64,000 nt of DNA. Origin: Hyphomicrobiales bacterium. Lineage in GTDB: Bacteria; Pseudomonadota; Alphaproteobacteria; Rhizobiales; Rhizobiaceae. The position numbers and the translations under genes were made by a program. Under the pieces are notes generated by a model. It saw only the letters and a list, made by a program, of their open reading frames with translations, ran no database searches and was not told the DNA's origin. The stretch is taken from positions 53,111 to 117,110 of the forward strand of contig UBMI01000016.1 of the NCBI GenBank assembly GCA_900466475.1, written 5' to 3'. This document shows, one piece after another, positions 9,965 to 18,229 of the stretch. Numbering within the stretch: position 1 is the stretch's first letter; each line of letters starts with the position of its first letter.

Positions 9965-10067
9965 GCAAAAATATTTCCTTTTTAGTTCAATAACATAACT
10001 CGATTGTTCGGCATCGCAGCAACGATTGCCAATTGACAAAATTTTCCCTTTGATGAGTAATTGCCCA

Positions 10068-10086
10068 TGAGCAAAGCGAATGCTCA
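10068..10086 (+). promoter_or_regulatory. Candidate SorC-type operator upstream of smoE
   Basis: TGAGCA-N7-TGCTCA is a perfect inverted repeat whose centre lies 33 bases before the smoE start. Related half-sites occur nearby: TGAGCAAA at 9962-9969 (overlapping the end of the regulator gene) and ATGAGTAA at 10053-10060. Function inferred from position only. Confidence 0.4.
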
Positions 10087-10109
10087 CACTCATCTTCTGG
10101 GAGGAAGAT

Positions 10110-11420
10110 ATGACATTGAGAACTCTCCTGCTGGGCGCCTGCTCAGCAATGGCGTTTGCCGGCATGGCTTCGGCCGAGACGCTGACGATCGCGACCGTGA
10201 ACAACGGCGACATGATCCGGATGCAGAAGCTGACGGATGATTTCAAGGCGAAGAATCCCGGCATCGACCTTGAATGGGTAACCCTCGAAGAAAACGTACT
10301 GCGCCAGAAGGTCACGACCGACATCGCGACCAAGGGCGGCCAGTACGACGTGCTCACGATCGGCACCTATGAAGTTCCGATCTGGGCGAAGAAAGGCTGG
10401 CTCCTGCCGCTCGACAACCTCGGCGCCAATTATGACGTGGACGATCTGCTGCCGGCCATCCGCAGCGGCATCAGCCAGGACGGCAAGCTCTATGCAGCTC
10501 CGTTCTACGGCGAAAGCTCCATGGTCATGTACCGCAAGGACCTGTTCGACGCCGCCGGCCTGAAGATGCCCGACGCGCCGACCTGGGACTTCATCGCAGA
10601 TGCTGCGAAGAAGGTGACCAACAAGGACAAGGAAATCTACGGCATCTGCCTGCGCGGCAAGGCCGGCTGGGGCGAAAACATGGCCTTCCTGACGGCTATG
10701 TCGAACTCTTTCGGCGCTCGCTGGTTCGATGAACAGTGGAAGCCGCAGTTCGATCAGCCCGAGTGGAAGGACACGCTGACCTTCTACGTCAACCTTATGA
10801 AGGAAGCCGGCCCTCCCGGCGCTTCTTCCAACGGTTTCAACGAAAATCTGGCGCTCTTCCAGACCGGCAAGTGCGGCATGTGGATCGACGCAACGGTTGC
10901 TGCTTCGTTCGTAGCCGATCCGAAGCAGTCGCAGGTTGCCGACAAGGTCGGCTTTGCGCTGGCTCCGGACAAGGGCCTCGGCAAGCGCGGCAACTGGCTC
11001 TGGGCCTGGAACCTCGCCATCCCGGCAGGCTCGCAGAAGACTGAAGCAGCAGAGAAGTTCATCGCCTGGGCAACGAGCAAGGACTACACCAACCTCGTCG
11101 CCGAAAAGGAAGGCTGGCTGAACGCACCTCCCGGCACCCGCACCTCGCTCTATGCGAATGCCGACTACCAGAAGGCCGCTTCCTTCGCGAAGATGACGCT
11201 CGATAGCATCAACTCCGCTGACCCGACCAAGCCGACTGTCAAGCCGGTTCCCTATGTCGGTGTCCAGTTCGTGGCGATCCCGGAATTCCAGGGCATCGGC
11301 ACGGCCGTTGGCCAGCAGTTCTCCGCGGCTCTTGCCGGCCAGATCTCGGTCGACCAGGCTCTGCAGAGCGCGCAGCAGCTGACTACCCGCGAAATGACCA
11401 AGGCGGGCTACATCAAGTAA
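10110..11420 (+). CDS. smoE: Polyol ABC transporter substrate-binding protein
   Basis: Periplasmic solute-binding protein of a CUT1-type ABC importer for sorbitol/mannitol-like polyols, 436 residues. I chose the ATG at 10110, where GGGAGGA sits at the right distance; an in-frame upstream ATG at 10080 would spoil the signal peptide. The first 23 residues form a typical Sec signal peptide ending ASA before ETLTIATVNNGDM. The family pattern continues with YDVLTIGTYEVPIWAKKGWL and the extracytoplasmic binding-protein fold. It heads smoEFGK-mtlK. A terminator-like hairpin directly downstream probably keeps the binding protein in excess over the permeases. Confidence 0.92.
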   Translation: MTLRTLLLGACSAMAFAGMASAETLTIATVNNGDMIRMQKLTDDFKAKNPGIDLEWVTLEENVLRQKVTTDIATKGGQYDVLTIGTYEVPIWAKKGWLLPLDNLGANYDVDDLLPAIRSGISQDGKLYAAPFYGESSMVMYRKDLFDAAGLKMPDAPTWDFIADAAKKVTNKDKEIYGICLRGKAGWGENMAFLTAMSNSFGARWFDEQWKPQFDQPEWKDTLTFYVNLMKEAGPPGASSNGFNENLALFQTGKCGMWIDATVAASFVADPKQSQVADKVGFALAPDKGLGKRGNWLWAWNLAIPAGSQKTEAAEKFIAWATSKDYTNLVAEKEGWLNAPPGTRTSLYANADYQKAASFAKMTLDSINSADPTKPTVKPVPYVGVQFVAIPEFQGIGTAVGQQFSAALAGQISVDQALQSAQQLTTREMTKAGYIK

Positions 11421-11437
11421 AACCTCCTGAGAACGTA

Positions 11438-11456
11438 CGGAATGTCTGACATTCCG
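11438..11456 (+). other. Hairpin in the smoE-smoF intergenic region
   Basis: CGGAATGT-CTG-ACATTCCG is a perfect 8-base stem with a 3-base loop. It starts 17 bases after the smoE stop codon and has no T tract. It could protect the 3' end of a processed smoE transcript. Confidence 0.6.
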
Positions 11457-11464
11457 CACCTCTG

Positions 11465-11504
11465 GGTCGCCGATTGCCCGAACTGCATCGGCGGCCGCTT
11501 TTTT
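11465..11504 (+). terminator. Terminator-like structure between smoE and smoF
   Basis: GGTCGCCGAT at 11465-11474 pairs with ATCGGCGGCC at 11487-11496 with one G-U pair, followed by GC and six T residues (11499-11504). It lies inside the operon, so partial termination is likely. Confidence 0.7.
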
Positions 11505-11554
11505 CAAAGCTGTTTCTCAGCCGTTTCCGCTTCAGATCAGACCGGTGGTTTGCC

Positions 11555-12427
11555 ATGGCAACGTTTCACACTCGCTCCGCAGCACGTTTTATGATTGCAC
11601 CGTCCGTGGGGCTGCTCTTCGCGTGGATGATCGTCCCGCTCGCGATGACGATTTACTTCTCCCTGCTGAACTACAATCTGCTCAACCCGGGCATGGAGAG
11701 TTTCGTCGGTCTCTTAAACTACCAATACTTCCTCACCGACCCTGCCTTTTTCGCCGCGCTCATCAATACGCTGGTGCTGGTTGCCGGCGTACTGGTCATC
11801 ACCGTGGTCGGCGGTATTCTCTTTGCACTCCTGCTCGATCAGCCGATTTATGGCCAGGGCATCGTACGCATCCTGGTCATTGCGCCCTTCTTCGTCATGC
11901 CGACGGTGGCGGCCCTTGTCTGGAAGAACATGTTCATGAACCCGGTCAACGGTCTCTTCGCCTATATGGCAAAGGCTGTCGGCCTGCAGCCGATCGATTG
12001 GCTGGCCACCGTGCCGCTATTCTCGGTCATCCTGATCGTCGCCTGGCAGTGGCTTCCCTTCGCCACGCTCATCATGCTTACCGCGCTGCAGTCGCTCGAT
12101 GAAGAGCAGAAGGAAGCCGCCGAAATGGACGGCGCCGGGGCGATCTCGAAATTCATCTACATCATCCTGCCGCATATGGCCCGCGCCATCACGGTGGTGA
12201 TCCTGATCCAGACGATCTTCCTGCTTTCGGTCTTCGCCGAAATTCTGGTCACCACCAATGGCGGCCCCGGCACGCAGAGCACGAACCTCACCTATCTCGT
12301 CTATGCGCAGGCGCTGCTGCAGTTCGATATCGGCGGGGCTTCTGCGGGCGGTATCGTGGCGGTCGTGCTTGCCAATATCGTTGCGATCTTCCTCGTGCGC
12401 CTCGTCGGCAAGAATCTGGAGGCTTGA
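11555..12427 (+). CDS. smoF: Polyol ABC transporter permease
   Basis: Inner-membrane permease of the MalF/UgpA type, 290 residues with six hydrophobic segments. The EAA loop that contacts the ATPase is seen as EEQKEAAEMDGAGAISKFIYIILP around residues 185-208. The ATG at 11555 gives the usual short N-terminus followed by a first membrane helix (FMIAPSVGLLFAWMIVPLAM); the reading frame is open further upstream but that part looks non-coding. It ends one base before the smoG start codon, so the two permeases are translated together and pair as a heterodimer with the smoK ATPase. Confidence 0.92.
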   Translation: MATFHTRSAARFMIAPSVGLLFAWMIVPLAMTIYFSLLNYNLLNPGMESFVGLLNYQYFLTDPAFFAALINTLVLVAGVLVITVVGGILFALLLDQPIYGQGIVRILVIAPFFVMPTVAALVWKNMFMNPVNGLFAYMAKAVGLQPIDWLATVPLFSVILIVAWQWLPFATLIMLTALQSLDEEQKEAAEMDGAGAISKFIYIILPHMARAITVVILIQTIFLLSVFAEILVTTNGGPGTQSTNLTYLVYAQALLQFDIGGASAGGIVAVVLANIVAIFLVRLVGKNLEA

Positions 12428-12428
12428 G

Positions 12429-13259
12429 ATGGCTAGAAAGGTCACCACCCAACGCAAGGTCATCATGACCGCGATCGCCTGGGCGCTCGGCATCCTGATC
12501 TTCTTCCCGATCCTCTGGACGTTTCTGACGAGCTTCAAATCGGAGGCGGATGCGATCGCCTCGCCGCCGCAGTTCCTGTTCTTCCACTGGACGACCGAGA
12601 ATTATTCGGAAGTGCAGAGCCGCTCCGACTATCTGACCCACTTCATGAATTCGGTGGTCATCTCCTTCGGCTCCACGCTGATCGGCCTCATTATCGCCAT
12701 TCCGGCCGCCTGGGCCATGGCCTTTGCGCCGACCAAGCGGACGAAGGACGTGCTGATGTGGATGCTGTCGACGAAGATGATGCCGCCGGTCGGCGCGCTC
12801 ATCCCGATCTACCTGATGTTCCGCAACTCGGGCCTGCTCGACACACGGACCGGCCTGGTGATCGTGCTGACGCTCATCAACCTGCCGATCATCGTCTGGA
12901 TGCTCTATACCTATTTCAAGGAAATTCCCGGCGAAATCCTGGAAGCCGCCCGCATGGACGGTGCCTCGCTCGTCAAGGAAATCGTCTACGTGCTGACGCC
13001 GATGGCCGTGCCCGGCATTGCCTCGACTCTGCTCTTGAACATCATCCTTGCCTGGAACGAAGCCTTCTGGACGCTGAACCTGACGGCCTCCAAGGCCGCA
13101 CCGCTGACGGCGTTCATCGCTTCCTATTCAAGCCCGGAAGGCCTGTTCTACGCCAAGCTCTCGGCGGCCTCGACCATGGCGATCGCGCCGATCCTCATCC
13201 TCGGCTGGTTCAGCCAGAAACAACTTGTCCGCGGCCTGACCTTCGGCGCGGTGAAATAA
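12429..13259 (+). CDS. smoG: Polyol ABC transporter permease
   Basis: Second permease of the polyol importer, MalG/UgpE type, 276 residues. The ATG at 12429 follows the smoF stop by one base. The open frame continues upstream inside smoF, but the protein begins properly at MARKVTTQRK with a first membrane segment after about 12 residues. The EAA motif appears as EIPGEILEAARMDGASLVKEIVYVLTP around residues 160-186. Its partners are smoF and the ATPase encoded 18 bases downstream. Confidence 0.92.
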   Translation: MARKVTTQRKVIMTAIAWALGILIFFPILWTFLTSFKSEADAIASPPQFLFFHWTTENYSEVQSRSDYLTHFMNSVVISFGSTLIGLIIAIPAAWAMAFAPTKRTKDVLMWMLSTKMMPPVGALIPIYLMFRNSGLLDTRTGLVIVLTLINLPIIVWMLYTYFKEIPGEILEAARMDGASLVKEIVYVLTPMAVPGIASTLLLNIILAWNEAFWTLNLTASKAAPLTAFIASYSSPEGLFYAKLSAASTMAIAPILILGWFSQKQLVRGLTFGAVK

Positions 13260-13277
13260 GATCATAGGGAGAGAAAC

Positions 13278-14276
13278 ATGGGCAGCATTACCCTTCAAAA
13301 GGTTTCGAAGGTCTTCGGCGAAGCCAAGGTCATCCCTTCGATCGATCTCGATATCCGGGACGGCGAGTTCGTCGTCTTCGTCGGCCCGTCCGGTTGCGGC
13401 AAGTCGACCCTGTTGCGCCTGATCGCTGGTCTCGAGGATGTCTCGGGCGGCAAGATCGTCATCGACGGCAAGGACGCGACCGAAAAGGCTCCGTCCGAAC
13501 GGGGTCTGGCGATGGTCTTCCAGTCCTACGCGCTCTATCCGCATATGAGCGTGCGCAATAACATCGCCTTCCCGCTGAAGATGGCGGGCATGGACAAGGC
13601 AGAGATCGACCGCAAGGTGGATGATGCCGCCCGCGTGTTGAATCTCGGCGACTATCTGGATCGCAAGCCGCGCCAGCTTTCGGGCGGCCAGCGTCAGCGT
13701 GTCGCCATCGGCCGCGCTATCGTGCGCCAGCCTTCAGCCTTCCTCTTCGACGAGCCGCTGTCGAACCTCGATGCGGCGCTGCGCGTCAACATGCGCATTG
13801 AAATCAGCGAGCTGCACCAGCAACTCAAGACGACCATGGTCTACGTCACCCATGATCAGGTGGAAGCCATGACCATGGCCGACAAGATCGTTGTGCTGAA
13901 CAGGGGTAATATCGAACAGGTCGGTTCGCCGTTGGAGTTATACCGCAGCCCGCGAAACCTCTTCGTTGCGGGCTTCATCGGCTCGCCCAAGATGAATTTC
14001 ATCAAGGGGCAGAATGCTGCGCAGATGAATGCGCACACGATCGGCATCCGTCCGGAACATGTGCTGCTGTCGACCGAAAGCGGCGACTGGAAGGGCAGGG
14101 TGATGGTGGCCGAACATCTCGGCTCCGACACGTTCCTTCATGTCGATGTCGAAGGTATCGGGATGGTGACGGCGCGCAGCAACGGCGATTTTGCGTCCAA
14201 GGCCGGCGACACGGTCTACCTGACGCCGGATAAGACGCGTATCCATAAATTCAATGAGAGCGGCCTTGCTATCTGA
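13278..14276 (+). CDS. smoK: Polyol ABC transporter ATP-binding protein
   Basis: MalK/UgpC-type ATPase, 332 residues, that powers the importer. Walker A GPSGCGKST is at residues 36-44, signature LSGGQRQR near residue 134, Walker B AFLFDEPLSNLD just after, and the switch histidine in YVTHDQVEAMTMADK. A C-terminal TOBE-type regulatory domain (NAHTIGIRPEHVLL onward) is present. The ribosome binding site GGGAGAG is clear. It follows smoG by 18 bases and is 106 bases before mtlK. Confidence 0.94.
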   Translation: MGSITLQKVSKVFGEAKVIPSIDLDIRDGEFVVFVGPSGCGKSTLLRLIAGLEDVSGGKIVIDGKDATEKAPSERGLAMVFQSYALYPHMSVRNNIAFPLKMAGMDKAEIDRKVDDAARVLNLGDYLDRKPRQLSGGQRQRVAIGRAIVRQPSAFLFDEPLSNLDAALRVNMRIEISELHQQLKTTMVYVTHDQVEAMTMADKIVVLNRGNIEQVGSPLELYRSPRNLFVAGFIGSPKMNFIKGQNAAQMNAHTIGIRPEHVLLSTESGDWKGRVMVAEHLGSDTFLHVDVEGIGMVTARSNGDFASKAGDTVYLTPDKTRIHKFNESGLAI

Positions 14277-14351
14277 AGCGACCGCCGGCTGGGGGCAGAC
14301 ATGCGGAGCGGACAATCTCGTCCGGCCCGTGCTAACGGGAGGGCCTAGGGC

Positions 14352-14363
14352 TCTTTCGAAAGA
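14352..14363 (+). other. 12-base perfect palindrome between smoK and mtlK
   Basis: TCTTTCGAAAGA is a perfect palindrome 20 bases before the mtlK start, in a 106-base intergenic stretch. It could be a regulator site or chance. Confidence 0.3.
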
Positions 14364-14382
14364 CCTTCAAGAGGACTGAAAC

Positions 14383-15864
14383 ATGACGTGCAAACTATCG
14401 CTGGCAACGCTCGACGAGGCGGCAAAGACCGCGGCCATTCCGGCTTATGATCGGGCGTCGCTGAAAGCCGGCATCGTGCACTTCGGCGTCGGCAATTTCC
14501 ATCGCGCCCATCAGGCGATCTATCTCGACGATCTCTTCAATGCCGGCAGCGACCATGATTGGGCAATCATCGGCGCCGGCGTTCTGCCCTCAGACGCGGC
14601 CATGCGCGACAAGCTTGCCGCGCAGGATTTCCTGACGACCGTCGTCGAGCAGGACAACAACAGGACGGCGGCGCGTGTGACCGCGCCGATGATCGATATC
14701 CTGCCCGTCGGCGAACCTGACGTTATCATCGCCAAGCTCGCCGATCCCGAGATCCGCATCGTCTCGATGACGATCACCGAGGGCGGCTATTTCATCGACG
14801 CGTCCGGCAAGTTCAATCCGGCGCATCCGGCGATTGCCGCCGACGGGCAGAACCCGTCTGCGCCGAAAACGGTCTTCGGTCTGATCGTTGCCGGTCTGAA
14901 GGCACGCAAGGACAAGGGCATCGCGCCCTTCACCGTCATGTCCTGCGACAACATTCCCCATAATGGCGTTGTGACCACGAATGCGGTTGTCGGCACGGCG
15001 AAGCTCTCCGATCCGGCTTTTGCGAACTGGATCAAGGCAAATGTCTCCTTCCCGAACGGCATGGTCGACCGCATCACGCCGGCCACCAGCCAGCGCGAGA
15101 TCGATTTCTTGAAGGAGAATTTCGATATCGAGGACAACTGGCCGGTCTATTGTGAAGAATTCAAGCAGTGGGTGCTGGAAGACAAGTTCCCGATGGGGCG
15201 TCCGGCGCTCGAAAAGGTCGGCGTCACTTTCGTACCTGACGTCACGCCCTATGAGCACATGAAAATCCGCATCCTCAACGGCGGCCATGCGGCGATCGCC
15301 TATCCGGCGGCGCTGATGGATATTCATTTCGTGCATGAATCGATGGAAAACGATCTGATACGCGCCTTCCTCGCCAAGCTCGAAAATGAGGAAATCATCC
15401 CGATCGTGCCGCCGGTGCCGGATACGTCGCTTGCCGATTATTTCAAGCTGATCGAGCGCCGCTTCCTCAATCCCAAGATTGCCGACACGATCCCGCGTCT
15501 GGCGCAGGACGGCTCCAACCGTCAGCCGAAATTCATCCTGCCGTCGACGCTCGATAATCTCAGCCAGGGCCGGGATGTCGTCGGCCTTGCGCTCGTCTCC
15601 GCGCTTTGGTGCCGCTACTTCTTCGGCAAGAGCGACAGCGGCAAGGAGATCGTCTTCAACGATGCCAGCGCCGATCGCCTGCATGAGGCGGCCGTCAAGG
15701 CAAAGGACGATCCGGCCGCCTTCCTCGTCTTCGACGATATTTTCGGCGAAGTGGCGAAATCCGATGTTTTCCGCAAGCGTTTCGCCCATGCGCTGAAAAC
15801 CCTGTGGGAAAAGGGCACGAAGGAAACGTTGCAGCTCTATCTCGACGGCAAGCTCGCGGTGTAA
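14383..15864 (+). CDS. mtlK: Mannitol/polyol 2-dehydrogenase, long-chain family
   Basis: NAD-dependent oxidation of D-mannitol (and often sorbitol or D-arabinitol) to the ketose, 493 residues, the standard length. The nucleotide-binding segment is HFGVGNFHRAHQAIYLDDL near residues 31-50. The polyol dehydrogenase active-site Lys, Asn and His are in KIRILNGGHAAIAYP near residues 292-306. The start is supported by an AAGAGGA site. It directly follows the transporter genes, so it catalyses the first step after uptake. In related rhizobial loci a short-chain sorbitol dehydrogenase gene, smoS, lies between smoK and mtlK; it is absent here. Exact substrate range is not visible from sequence. Confidence 0.93.
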   Translation: MTCKLSLATLDEAAKTAAIPAYDRASLKAGIVHFGVGNFHRAHQAIYLDDLFNAGSDHDWAIIGAGVLPSDAAMRDKLAAQDFLTTVVEQDNNRTAARVTAPMIDILPVGEPDVIIAKLADPEIRIVSMTITEGGYFIDASGKFNPAHPAIAADGQNPSAPKTVFGLIVAGLKARKDKGIAPFTVMSCDNIPHNGVVTTNAVVGTAKLSDPAFANWIKANVSFPNGMVDRITPATSQREIDFLKENFDIEDNWPVYCEEFKQWVLEDKFPMGRPALEKVGVTFVPDVTPYEHMKIRILNGGHAAIAYPAALMDIHFVHESMENDLIRAFLAKLENEEIIPIVPPVPDTSLADYFKLIERRFLNPKIADTIPRLAQDGSNRQPKFILPSTLDNLSQGRDVVGLALVSALWCRYFFGKSDSGKEIVFNDASADRLHEAAVKAKDDPAAFLVFDDIFGEVAKSDVFRKRFAHALKTLWEKGTKETLQLYLDGKLAV

Positions 15865-15872
15865 GAAATCCT

Positions 15873-15896
15873 GATGGCGGCGTTTCAGCCGCCATC
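15873..15896 (+). other. Hairpin after mtlK
   Basis: GATGGCGGC-GTTTCA-GCCGCCATC, a perfect 9-base stem 9 bases after the mtlK stop. There is no T tract, so it is a weak terminator or an RNA-processing structure rather than a full terminator. Confidence 0.5.
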
Positions 15897-15955
15897 CCGG
15901 CCTTGCGTACAAAGCAGGACGGTCTCTTCCGAACTGAACTCAAGTTGGGTCTTCC

Positions 15956-16645
15956 ATGGCTGATGCTGAACCACGGCTGGTCATTTTCGATTGCGACGGC
16001 GTACTCGTCGACAGCGAGCCGATTTCGATCTCCGTTCTCGTCAAGGCGATGGCCGATCTCGGCGTGACGATTACCGACGACGAGGCCTATGAGCGCTTCC
16101 TCGGCAAAAGCCTGGCAACTCTGATCGACATATTGGAGACGGAGTTCAACGTGCATGCCCACGAGGAATTCCTGGAAGGCATCCGCACCAGTCTCTATGC
16201 CCGTTTCCGCACCGAGCTGAAAGCCATGCCAGGCATTGGCGAGACGATCGATGCACTTGGCATTCCCTGCTGTGTCGCCTCGTCCAGCCAGGTCGAACGG
16301 ATCAGGCTGTCGCTCTCGGTCACCGGGCTCTTGCCAAAGTTGCCGAACATCTTCAGTGCCAGCATGGTCAAGCGCGGCAAGCCGGCGCCGGATCTCTTCC
16401 TTTATGCTGCCGACCAGATGCGTGTGGAGCCGCGTGACTGTGTCGTTATCGAGGACAGTCCGGCAGGTATTGCTGCAGCCAAAGCGGCGGGCATGACAGT
16501 CTTTGCCTTCACTGGCGGCTCGCATGCTAATTTCGCTGGATATCGCGAGGAACTCGATCGTCTTTCGCCGGAAGTCGTGTTTGACGCCATGCCGGAATTG
16601 ATACAACTTGTCCGCAAACAAAAGCTGGACGGGACTCAGCATTGA
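15956..16645 (+). CDS. HAD-superfamily sugar-phosphate phosphatase-like hydrolase
   Basis: A 229-residue HAD hydrolase of the beta-phosphoglucomutase/phosphoglycolate phosphatase group. Motif I DCDGVLVDSEP at about residues 10-20 has the nucleophile and acid/base aspartates. Motif II is the serine in CCVASSSQ near residue 105, motif III the lysine in KRGKPAPDLF, and motif IV the acidic pair in VIEDSPAGIAAAKAAG. Its stop codon overlaps the first base of the kinase start codon (TGATG), so the two are translationally coupled. It may clear phosphorylated polyols or pentulose phosphates; that is inference from context. Confidence 0.88.
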   Translation: MADAEPRLVIFDCDGVLVDSEPISISVLVKAMADLGVTITDDEAYERFLGKSLATLIDILETEFNVHAHEEFLEGIRTSLYARFRTELKAMPGIGETIDALGIPCCVASSSQVERIRLSLSVTGLLPKLPNIFSASMVKRGKPAPDLFLYAADQMRVEPRDCVVIEDSPAGIAAAKAAGMTVFAFTGGSHANFAGYREELDRLSPEVVFDAMPELIQLVRKQKLDGTQH

Positions 16646-18228
16646 TGCGTGATCATGTGGTTGCGGTGGATATCGGCACGAGCAGCGCACGCGCCGGTGT
16701 CTTTGACTCGCATGGCCGCCTGCTTGCCAAGGCTGAACATCCAATCCTCATGAACCGGCCGCGCGAGAACCATGCCGAGCATGATTCCGAGGATATATGG
16801 TCGGCCGTTTGTATTGCCGTGCGTGCAGCCATGGGACAGTCCGGCATTGAGGTTGCCGCAATCGGCGCCATCGGTTTCGACGCCACCTGTTCGCTTGTAG
16901 TGCGCGATACCGAAGGCAGGCAGATCAGTGTTTCCACCAGTGGCGAGAGACGCTTCGATACGGTCGTCTGGCTCGATCACCGGGCGCTGAAGGAGGCAGA
17001 TTTCTGTACGGCGACGAAGCATGAAGTGCTGGAACATTCCGGCGGCGTCATGTCGCCGGAAATGGAAATGCCGAAGCTGATGTGGCTGAAGAAGGAGCTG
17101 CCGGCGACCTGGGCGAACACCGGATACCTTTTCGACCTTGCCGATTTCCTGACGTGGAAGGCAACCGGCTCCCTTGCCAGATCCCGCTGCACGCTGACGG
17201 CCAAATGGAATTATCTAGCCCATAAGGAAAGGGGCTGGCAGGGAGACTTCCTGAAGCAGATCGGTCTTGAGGATTTGCTGCTTCGTGGCAGGCTGCCGGA
17301 GGACACGGTGGCGGTTGGAGAAAGCGTCGGCAAACTGACGCCGGATGCTGCCGAAGCGTTGGGCCTGACCTCCAATTGCCATGTTTCGGCCGGGATGATC
17401 GATGCCTATGCGGGCGCGCTCGGTACACTCAGCGGCTATGCCGGCGATCCGGAGAAGCTCGAGCAGCAGCTTGCGCTCATTGCCGGGACATCGAGCTGCG
17501 TCGTTGCCTTTTCCCCCGAGCGAAAGCCAAGCCAGGGAATGTGGGGCCCCTATTACGAGGCGGTTTTTCCGCAATCGTGGCTCGTCGAGGCCGGTCAATC
17601 CGCGGCCGGTGCACTCCTTGATCATATCGTGCGCATGCACGCGGCCGGCGGTGAGCCAACCGCGGCGCTGCATCAGAAGATCGTCGCCCGCATCGCGGAA
17701 CTGCGAGCAGAAGCGGGTGACGCGCTCGGCGCACGGATCTTCGTCCTTCCGGATTTTCACGGCAATCGGTCGCCATTGGCTGATCCGCATGCTGTCGGTG
17801 TCGTCAGCGGGCTGACGCTCGATACGTCCTTCGACGGTCTCTGCGCGCTCTATTGGCGGACCGCCATCGGCATTGCGCTCGGTATCCGTCACATTCTCGA
17901 AAAGATGAGAGATCACGGTTACATGCCGGATACGCTGCATGTGGCTGGTGGGCACGTGAAGAACCCCATTCTGATGGAGCTCTATTCGGATGTGACGGGT
18001 TGCAAGGTCATCGTGCCTGACATGAACGAGGCGGTCCTGCTTGGCACCGCGATCGCTGCATCAGTTGCCTGCGGCTCGCACAAGGATTTGGCGGCGGCGG
18101 GGAGGGCGATGTATCCCGGCGGCTCCGAGCGTCTTCCCAACAGGAGCAAGCAGGCGCTTTACGACCGCGAATATCGCCGCTTTCTTGCGATGTACCGTCA
18201 TCGGGCTGAGCTGGAAGCGATCGAATAA
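16645..18228 (+). CDS. FGGY-family pentulose kinase, D-ribulokinase-like
   Basis: Carbohydrate kinase of 527 residues with the FGGY fold. The N-terminal phosphate loop is VAVDIGTSSARAGVF and the sugar-binding segment is IGFDATCSLVV. The run HSGGVMSPEMEMPKLMWLKKE is what I remember from the D-ribulokinase/YDR109c branch rather than xylulokinases or glycerol kinases. A C-terminal AGGHVKNPILMELYSDVTG segment binds nucleotide. The start chosen is the ATG at 16645, coupled to the HAD gene, not the TTG one codon earlier. Together with mtlK this points to a pentitol such as ribitol or D-arabinitol as one substrate of the locus. Sugar specificity is unproven. Confidence 0.85.
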   Translation: MRDHVVAVDIGTSSARAGVFDSHGRLLAKAEHPILMNRPRENHAEHDSEDIWSAVCIAVRAAMGQSGIEVAAIGAIGFDATCSLVVRDTEGRQISVSTSGERRFDTVVWLDHRALKEADFCTATKHEVLEHSGGVMSPEMEMPKLMWLKKELPATWANTGYLFDLADFLTWKATGSLARSRCTLTAKWNYLAHKERGWQGDFLKQIGLEDLLLRGRLPEDTVAVGESVGKLTPDAAEALGLTSNCHVSAGMIDAYAGALGTLSGYAGDPEKLEQQLALIAGTSSCVVAFSPERKPSQGMWGPYYEAVFPQSWLVEAGQSAAGALLDHIVRMHAAGGEPTAALHQKIVARIAELRAEAGDALGARIFVLPDFHGNRSPLADPHAVGVVSGLTLDTSFDGLCALYWRTAIGIALGIRHILEKMRDHGYMPDTLHVAGGHVKNPILMELYSDVTGCKVIVPDMNEAVLLGTAIAASVACGSHKDLAAAGRAMYPGGSERLPNRSKQALYDREYRRFLAMYRHRAELEAIE

Positions 18229-18229
18229 T

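Noticed and set aside
10143..11507. 454-codon minus-strand open frame opposite smoE
   Set aside because: Antisense to a well-supported binding protein; arises from third-position GC bias.
14590..15912. 440-codon minus-strand open frame opposite mtlK
   Set aside because: Antisense shadow of a gene with clear active-site motifs.
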